Of a stretch of DNA of 35,869 bases, positions 31,105-35,869 are shown piece after piece (position 1 is the stretch's first letter; each line of letters begins with the position of its first letter). Both the position numbers and the translations under genes were made by a program. Source of the DNA: Mesonia oceanica (GTDB taxonomy: Bacteria > Bacteroidota > Bacteroidia > Flavobacteriales > Flavobacteriaceae). The DNA lies in assembly GCF_902499555.1 (NCBI RefSeq), contig NZ_CABVMM010000020.1, positions 1-35,869 on the forward strand, in the 5' to 3' direction. Below the pieces are notes generated by a model. That model was not told where the DNA came from. It ran no database searches and saw only the letters and a list, made by a program, of their open reading frames with translations.

Positions 31105-32016
31105 TTAAAAACACCTAAACCTATTGCGATAATTGGCCCATAATTCAAACCTTAACATAATTTCATGAGAACCACTATTGTAATTGCTTAACTCAGTCGT
31201 TTCATAATCGTAAGCATAACCAATCATAATTTGTTCTGAAACCTGAAAAGCAGCAAGCGCACTTACCGCAGAACCTAATCGATAGGAAGCTCCTACTGTA
31301 AATTTATTATTAAAATAAAAATTAGCTGATACATCTATCGCTAGTGGAGCGCCAGTAACAGACTTCACTAAAAAGGCAGGCTTAAATTTTAAATCCCGAT
31401 TTACTTCCCAGACATAGCCGCCTATTGCATAAATATGAGCTTTATTGGTATAAGTAGCCACAGTAGCGTCATTATAGCGTTTGGTTTGCAAGAGGTTTGG
31501 GGTTGAAATCCCTAAATACCAATTATCGGTATATAAGTAAGTTCCTAAGCCTACTATGGGAGAAAATTCACTTAAATTAGAGAGCAGTGGATCGTTGATA
31601 TCGGCTAAAGTAAGTTTATTCACATCAATCTCTAAGTTATCTACTCCACCTTTTACTCCAAAAGCTAACCTGGTATCCTCCCCTCTGCCTAACGTAATAA
31701 TATAAGAGAAATTGGCCGCTATAGATTTTTGAGTAGAAGCTCCAATGTTATCACTGGTTACATCTAAACCTAAATTGGCAAGACTTCTCCCTCCTAGCGG
31801 GGTATGTGCTGCAAAATTTAAAGTTTTGGGGGCTCCTTCTAATCCAATCCATTGCGTTCGATAAGCACCAATTACACTCAACACTTCCCGTGTACCGGCG
31901 TAACCGGGATTTACACTCATGGTATTGTACATATATTGAGTATACTGCGAGTCTTGCTGCCCAAAAGCCACGCTAAGAAAAAAGAAAAATAGAATGTAGA
32001 AGTAATATTGTTTCAT
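31105..32016 (-). CDS. PorP/SprF family outer-membrane protein
   Basis: 303 aa. Signal peptide (to AFGQ, about 19), then the family signature QYTQYMYNTMSVNPGYAG, GAYRTQWIGLEGAPKTLNF and a beta-barrel to the end (SEQIMIGYAYDYETTELSNY, HEIMLRFELW). In gliding flavobacteria SprF is encoded next to the large adhesin SprB and is needed for its delivery. Here it is the last gene of a cassette with a repeat protein, a GEVED/CshA protein and a type B sorting protein (11 bases after the latter), so the same partnership is expected. Such proteins form a family; which member this one pairs with is inferred. Confidence 0.95.
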   Translation of the reverse strand: MKQYYFYILFFFFLSVAFGQQDSQYTQYMYNTMSVNPGYAGTREVLSVIGAYRTQWIGLEGAPKTLNFAAHTPLGGRSLANLGLDVTSDNIGASTQKSIAANFSYIITLGRGEDTRLAFGVKGGVDNLEIDVNKLTLADINDPLLSNLSEFSPIVGLGTYLYTDNWYLGISTPNLLQTKRYNDATVATYTNKAHIYAIGGYVWEVNRDLKFKPAFLVKSVTGAPLAIDVSANFYFNNKFTVGASYRLGSAVSALAAFQVSEQIMIGYAYDYETTELSNYNSGSHEIMLRFELWANYRNRFRCF

Positions 32017-32027
32017 TTTCTATGCGC

Positions 32028-33263
32028 TTACTCAGTACTTAGGTGAATGTATCCTGCTTTTTGATGTTTAGACAGTCCTTCACCTTGGTTATAATCATAT
32101 TCCAATACATAGAAATAAGTCCCCGAAGGTAATTGTGATTCTTGCTGAACAGTTAATCTTCCGTTAGAATAGCCATCAAACACTTGTCCGGGTTCTCCAT
32201 AGTTATTGGTCTCAAAAACTTTTACTCCCCATCGGTTAAAAATTTTCACTACTAAATTTCGAGCGCAGGAAGTTGCCTCATTACTGATTTCTAAATAATC
32301 ATTAAATCCATCGCCATTAGGTGTTACGGCATTAAAAACAACAATCTCACACGGATTTACTTCCTCATGCTTCATTAAAGCTAAGGTGTAAATTCCGGGA
32401 TATTGAACAGCAGTTGTTACTGTATTTTCTGAAGTATTCGTAACTCCACCTTCATCTACCCAACGTTGGGTAATGGCATTCCATCTTACAATATGAATAG
32501 CATCTTGTGTGAAAGTTTCATTTAATATGAAATTGGGAGTGGTATTTGAATTCCAGGTTAACGACAACATTACTTCTTCTTGAGTTTTCATATTGATTTC
32601 CCAGTATTCATTATTATCAATTTTTTCGATCAAACTTTCTTTTATTGACAACTCATAAAGTGTCCCGGGATTTTTAAGGAAATAAGTTGCATTATAGGTA
32701 TTGACAGAATTTAACATGGAAGTGATGGCAGGCCGGTAATAGTTTTTATGACCAATAGGATATTGAAAATCACTATCGCCTGTTTTATTGACGGGACCAT
32801 CAACAAAACTTGCATCTGAAGCGTTGAATGCAATCGCATCTGGAAGAAAGTTGACTCTTCCTCGACTTATTCTATTTTCTAATATTCCTAAGATAAAATA
32901 GGCATCTCGATATATATTAACTCCTGAATTTACCTGAAATGCTACCGCTGGGGTATTATTTTCTAAATATAAATTAGTGGTAAATATTTCTTGACCGCTA
33001 ATTTTTTGTAATTGATTTCCTACTAATCGAAGGATACCGGTCTGATTGTAAAAATCGAAAATCCCTTCATTATAAATATCTGCATACAAACTCGTACGTC
33101 CATCATTGTAAAATGTAGCTTCAGGTTTATTATTAAAGCTGGAAACACTGGAGAACTTGGTGTTTTCACTTACGTATAGCATTCCTGTATTCACCGTTTG
33201 CGAAAGCATAATTCCGCAAAAAAAATTGATGAATAAGAATGATATGTAAAGTGTTTTCTTCAA
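32028..33263 (-). CDS. T9SS type B sorting-domain protein
   Basis: 411 aa, signal peptide to about 22 (CGIMLSQ). The middle is a beta-rich region about 25-290 without recognised motif, and the last 100 residues are a gliding-motility C-terminal (CHU_C) type B sorting domain: VFNAVTPNGDGFNDYLEISN, LVVKIFNRWGVKVFETNNYG, QLPSGTYFYVLEYD, ending AGYIHLSTE. It is expected to be exported by T9SS and attached to the surface. It is six bases after the GEVED/CshA gene and precedes the PorP/SprF gene. Confidence 0.93.
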   Translation of the reverse strand: MKKTLYISFLFINFFCGIMLSQTVNTGMLYVSENTKFSSVSSFNNKPEATFYNDGRTSLYADIYNEGIFDFYNQTGILRLVGNQLQKISGQEIFTTNLYLENNTPAVAFQVNSGVNIYRDAYFILGILENRISRGRVNFLPDAIAFNASDASFVDGPVNKTGDSDFQYPIGHKNYYRPAITSMLNSVNTYNATYFLKNPGTLYELSIKESLIEKIDNNEYWEINMKTQEEVMLSLTWNSNTTPNFILNETFTQDAIHIVRWNAITQRWVDEGGVTNTSENTVTTAVQYPGIYTLALMKHEEVNPCEIVVFNAVTPNGDGFNDYLEISNEATSCARNLVVKIFNRWGVKVFETNNYGEPGQVFDGYSNGRLTVQQESQLPSGTYFYVLEYDYNQGEGLSKHQKAGYIHLSTE

Positions 33264-33269
33264 ATTGAA

Positions 33270-34709
33270 TTATTCTTTTGTTACTGAAGGAAGGAAAGGA
33301 TTAACCATTGCAGGTTTTACCACATACATGCGATGATCTTCCACTTCCCCTCTTAACAAAGTGGTTTCAGGGGTTAACATCCCATAATAATTATCAGAAA
33401 GTCTTAATCGCATATAGGTGGGCCGTATAACCACATCATTGGGTACTACCCAGCTTAGCGTGGTCGTTCCTATACCAGCTGGTAAGGCTTGCACTACTCC
33501 TTCTCCATCTTCAAAAACACCATTTACGTTAAAATCTACCCAGCCTTGCAGGTAAGAATCATCTATTGTGGTGTAAGGTACTTCTACTTCAAAAGTTTTT
33601 CCAGCTACATAATTAAAATTCCGATAATAAAAACGTTTTAAATTAGCTGGAAGTGCATCTTCTTCATTTACATTGCCTCCATCATTATCATCTCCTAAGG
33701 CATCTATGGTATATTGTTCATCAAGATCTTTATCTGGCGATACCGACCCTAGATAACTAATATTAGTTTCAGGAATTTCTGAAGCAGGAGTGTAAGTGTC
33801 GGCATTTAAATTTACGCTGGTTCCTACCGGCACCTGATCATCAGAAAATGTGGTCTTATCTATAATATGGAGTACATCCCCATAGGTATCTGGTGCATCG
33901 CCTCTATCAAGTTCGGGTACCAACAGTCCAAGAGCTATCGCTGTTAAACCTGCCCCTTTTATCTCTACATCAAAATTTATTTCATAATTATTAACTTCTG
34001 TATCATATGCCGTTTCATTAAAAGATAGAATAGTAATTGCGGCTGTATTATTATCGTTTCCATTAAAAAACCGAACTCTTTGCAATCCGCCTCCTATATT
34101 ACTTTTATTGATTTGATAAGGCCCCGCTCCTATGTTTTTTCTTACTTCTACCACTTTCCACTCCCCATCAGAACTTACTTTTATTTCTTCTGAAGAAGCT
34201 AAGGACTCTGCATCGGCAATTACCAAACCTTTAATTCTTATAGGGTTGCCATCTAAAAAGGCCTGACAACTCACGGTAAAAGTGGCTGTATCGCCTCCAT
34301 CTGCATTTATAATTCCTGCAACCAACTGGTTATTATTACCTGTTCCACCTATATTGTATAACTCATCCATCGAGTCTCCTACAAAATTCCCGGGAATGTA
34401 ACTTTCAATGGAAGAAGAGGGATTTATATTATCTATGGTAGCTTGTAAGCAGAAATATTTATTCTGACTTAATTGAATGGAAGCATAAGAAGTTTCACCA
34501 TTATTTAAAACTTCTCCCTCCTTTCCGTAGATATCTGCTGAAGATTGCGCTCCCCAGGTTAACCAAATAATCCTATCTAAATAATTTCCTGTCCCTCCGG
34601 TTGCAAAGGTAGAAGTAACAATATTTCCTGGATAACACTGTGCATAATTAGATGAATACCCTGTAAAGAATAAAAATACGCCTACTATATATTTATTGAA
34701 TAGATTCAT
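33270..34709 (-). CDS. CshA/GEVED-domain surface protein
   Basis: 479 aa, signal peptide (to NYAQ, about 23). The N-terminal part about 24-225 resembles the CshA non-repetitive domain (IIWLTWGAQSSADIY, TFTVSCQAFLDGNPIRIKGL), which in streptococci binds host protein. Then RGDAPDTYGDVLHI (about 262), a GEVED-type domain about 370-460 (YLQGWVDFNVNGVFEDGEGV, LRLSDNY, RGEVEDHRMYV). It has no type A or B sorting domain of its own, so it may rely on the neighbours or remain soluble. It follows the repeat protein by 13 bases. Adhesion is inferred from domain type. Confidence 0.85.
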   Translation of the reverse strand: MNLFNKYIVGVFLFFTGYSSNYAQCYPGNIVTSTFATGGTGNYLDRIIWLTWGAQSSADIYGKEGEVLNNGETSYASIQLSQNKYFCLQATIDNINPSSSIESYIPGNFVGDSMDELYNIGGTGNNNQLVAGIINADGGDTATFTVSCQAFLDGNPIRIKGLVIADAESLASSEEIKVSSDGEWKVVEVRKNIGAGPYQINKSNIGGGLQRVRFFNGNDNNTAAITILSFNETAYDTEVNNYEINFDVEIKGAGLTAIALGLLVPELDRGDAPDTYGDVLHIIDKTTFSDDQVPVGTSVNLNADTYTPASEIPETNISYLGSVSPDKDLDEQYTIDALGDDNDGGNVNEEDALPANLKRFYYRNFNYVAGKTFEVEVPYTTIDDSYLQGWVDFNVNGVFEDGEGVVQALPAGIGTTTLSWVVPNDVVIRPTYMRLRLSDNYYGMLTPETTLLRGEVEDHRMYVVKPAMVNPFLPSVTKE

Positions 34710-34722
34710 ATCTGCTAAAGGG

Positions 34723-35869
34723 TTATTTTACTTCAAAAACAATATTCATAAAGGAAGACTCTGTAACTTCAGAACTCCCATCCACGCTATAATTTAAGAC
34801 ACCTGTATCTGAAATAGAAACATCAGAAAAAACCGAAGTATCGTACCAAGTCACATAATAATTAAGCTCTGTAGCTGGCAAAACCGGTAATGTATTTCCT
34901 GCATTACTGGAATTGGTCACCAGTGGAACCGAACCTGTTCCTCCAAATTGTTCTTGATATTTTTGATATAAATCGATCTCTCCATAAGTTTCTCCAGCCG
35001 GAACTTGATCTGGAGACGTAGGAACCAAAATAGAAGGCATATAAAAGAATTTAGGCATTGCCGCTTTTACCTTCTTTAAAATACCTTGTGCATCCATGAC
35101 TACAATATCATTACCGGGAGATTCACCCTCTTGAAGTCCTTCTATGGCTAAAGTATTGGTAGCCGTTGTAGTTATTGTAGTAGGTTGAATTAAATCTCCC
35201 CCTAATTGAAAAGTATCCTCATTTTTAGTGATACCGTTATTAGCAAGATATTCAAGAGTCAACGTATCTCCATTTTCATTCGTAAAGGTATAAGTACCAT
35301 TATCATTATAAATAAAAGTAGTTGTGTTGGTATCAAAAGTAACCTCTGTACCATCTACCGTGGTATGGGTAAAAGTACCATCACCATTGTCTACCAGTAC
35401 ATCGCTGTTGCTTTCCAATAAATTGATGATCTCCGTATACACATCGCCCTGGTTCTGGATGTCGGTCGCTACCTCATTGATGATATCAACTGTTAAGCTT
35501 TCTCCATTATCGTTTGTAAAGGTGTAAGTCCCGTCATTGTTGTTTGTGTAGCTGACCGTATTGGCATCGAAAGTCAGCTGCGTTCCATCTACTGCGGTAT
35601 GGGTAAAAGTTCCATCGCCATTGTCAACCAATACATCACTGTTGCTTTCCAACAAATTGATGATCTCCGTATAAACATCACCCTGGTTCTGGATATCGGT
35701 CGCTACTTCATTGATGATATCAACCGTTAAGCTTTCTCCATTATCATTCGTGAAAGTATAAGTACCATCGTTATTGTTCGTGTAGCTGACCGTGTTCGCA
35801 TCAAAGGTCAGCTGTGTTCCATCTACCGCAGTATGGGTAAAAGTGCCATCGCCATTATCTACCAGTACA
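34723..35869 (-). CDS. Large repetitive surface protein, partial (C-terminal end)
   Basis: The frame runs off the right edge (N-terminus missing); at least 381 residues are visible. It contains 78-residue tandem units with two related halves per unit (DGTFTHTAVDGTQLTFDA and DGTYTFTNDNGESLTVDI), joined by INEVATDIQNQGDVYTEIIN. After the last, divergent unit comes a distinct C-terminal domain of about 115 residues: FFYMPSILVPTSPDQVPAGE, DLYQKYQEQFG, ELNYYVTWYDTSVFSDVSIS, ending FMNIVFEVK. No type A or B sorting domain is present. It is the first visible gene of the cassette read with GEVED/CshA, type B and PorP/SprF genes, as adhesins are. Total length cannot be judged. Confidence 0.85.
   Translation of the reverse strand, partial: VLVDNGDGTFTHTAVDGTQLTFDANTVSYTNNNDGTYTFTNDNGESLTVDIINEVATDIQNQGDVYTEIINLLESNSDVLVDNGDGTFTHTAVDGTQLTFDANTVSYTNNNDGTYTFTNDNGESLTVDIINEVATDIQNQGDVYTEIINLLESNSDVLVDNGDGTFTHTTVDGTEVTFDTNTTTFIYNDNGTYTFTNENGDTLTLEYLANNGITKNEDTFQLGGDLIQPTTITTTATNTLAIEGLQEGESPGNDIVVMDAQGILKKVKAAMPKFFYMPSILVPTSPDQVPAGETYGEIDLYQKYQEQFGGTGSVPLVTNSSNAGNTLPVLPATELNYYVTWYDTSVFSDVSISDTGVLNYSVDGSSEVTESSFMNIVFEVK
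35240..35869 (-). repeat. 234-bp coding tandem repeats
   Basis: Markers at 35378, 35612 and 35846 recur at exactly 234 bases (78 codons). Units 35378-35611 and 35612-35845 encode the same 78 residues although about 28 bases differ. The copy downstream (35240-35377) has diverged in protein, and the copy at the window edge is cut. Confidence 0.9.

Noticed and set aside
1..35869. tRNA, rRNA, CRISPR, insertion sequence
   Set aside because: No cloverleaf, direct-repeat/spacer pattern or transposase motif was seen in any intergenic stretch; all gaps are below 300 bases once the 57-aa gene is counted.

Overview
The window looks like chromosomal DNA of a marine-type Flavobacteriaceae (Bacteroidota); I do not name a genus. 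Supporting signs are the low G+C content, gene starts without clear Shine-Dalgarno sequences but often just behind a TAnnTTTG -7 element, type IX secretion (T9SS) type A and type B sorting domains, a PorP/SprF protein, an exosortase F pair, a Porin_10-type porin, and the flavobacterial form of LysS. About 32 protein genes are supported, including two too short for routine ORF calling (a 52-aa Pmp3-like protein and a 57-aa unknown). I saw no rRNA, tRNA, CRISPR array, transposase or prophage gene.

Layout. 1-137: a strong leftward promoter for a gene outside the window. 138-6.2 kb: putative porin, rnhB, a large lipoprotein, and a Pmp3-lipB pair joined by an ATGA overlap. 6.3-9.5 kb: a secreted T9SS type A protein divergent from lysS. 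9.5-13 kb: small unknowns, a YiaA-like membrane protein, a 481-aa unknown with a TTG start, and a small secreted helical protein. 13-14.5 kb: xrtF and its partner, divergent from a GAF/fRMsr-like gene. 14.6-17.7 kb: AT-rich accessory-looking stretch with a DUF2306-like membrane protein, a HELAH metallopeptidase-like protein, a YcxB-like protein, a gene remnant and a coiled-coil membrane protein. 17.75-20.1 kb: hemW and a glycosyltransferase. 20.2-21.8 kb: ECF sigma factor plus small zinc-finger anti-sigma candidate, convergent with a UbiA-like membrane protein. 22.1-24.75 kb: alaS, carrying an in-frame palindromic insertion. 24.9-28.1 kb: M23 peptidase, MerR regulator, LemA and two TPM-domain proteins. 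28.2-31 kb: a TonB-receptor-like outer-membrane barrel. 31.1-35.87 kb: a surface-adhesion cassette read leftward (repeat protein cut by the window edge, CshA/GEVED protein, T9SS type B protein, PorP/SprF).

How the genes fit together. Most are housekeeping (RNase HII, two aminoacyl-tRNA ligases, lipoylation, haem chaperone). The envelope theme is strong: T9SS cargo, a gliding/adhesion-type cassette, an orphan exosortase and several barrels. The most unusual items are the palindrome that adds about seven residues to AlaS, the adjacent 234-bp repeat units that encode identical protein despite about 12% base difference, the exosortase pair with no visible substrate, and several families of short palindromes between genes.
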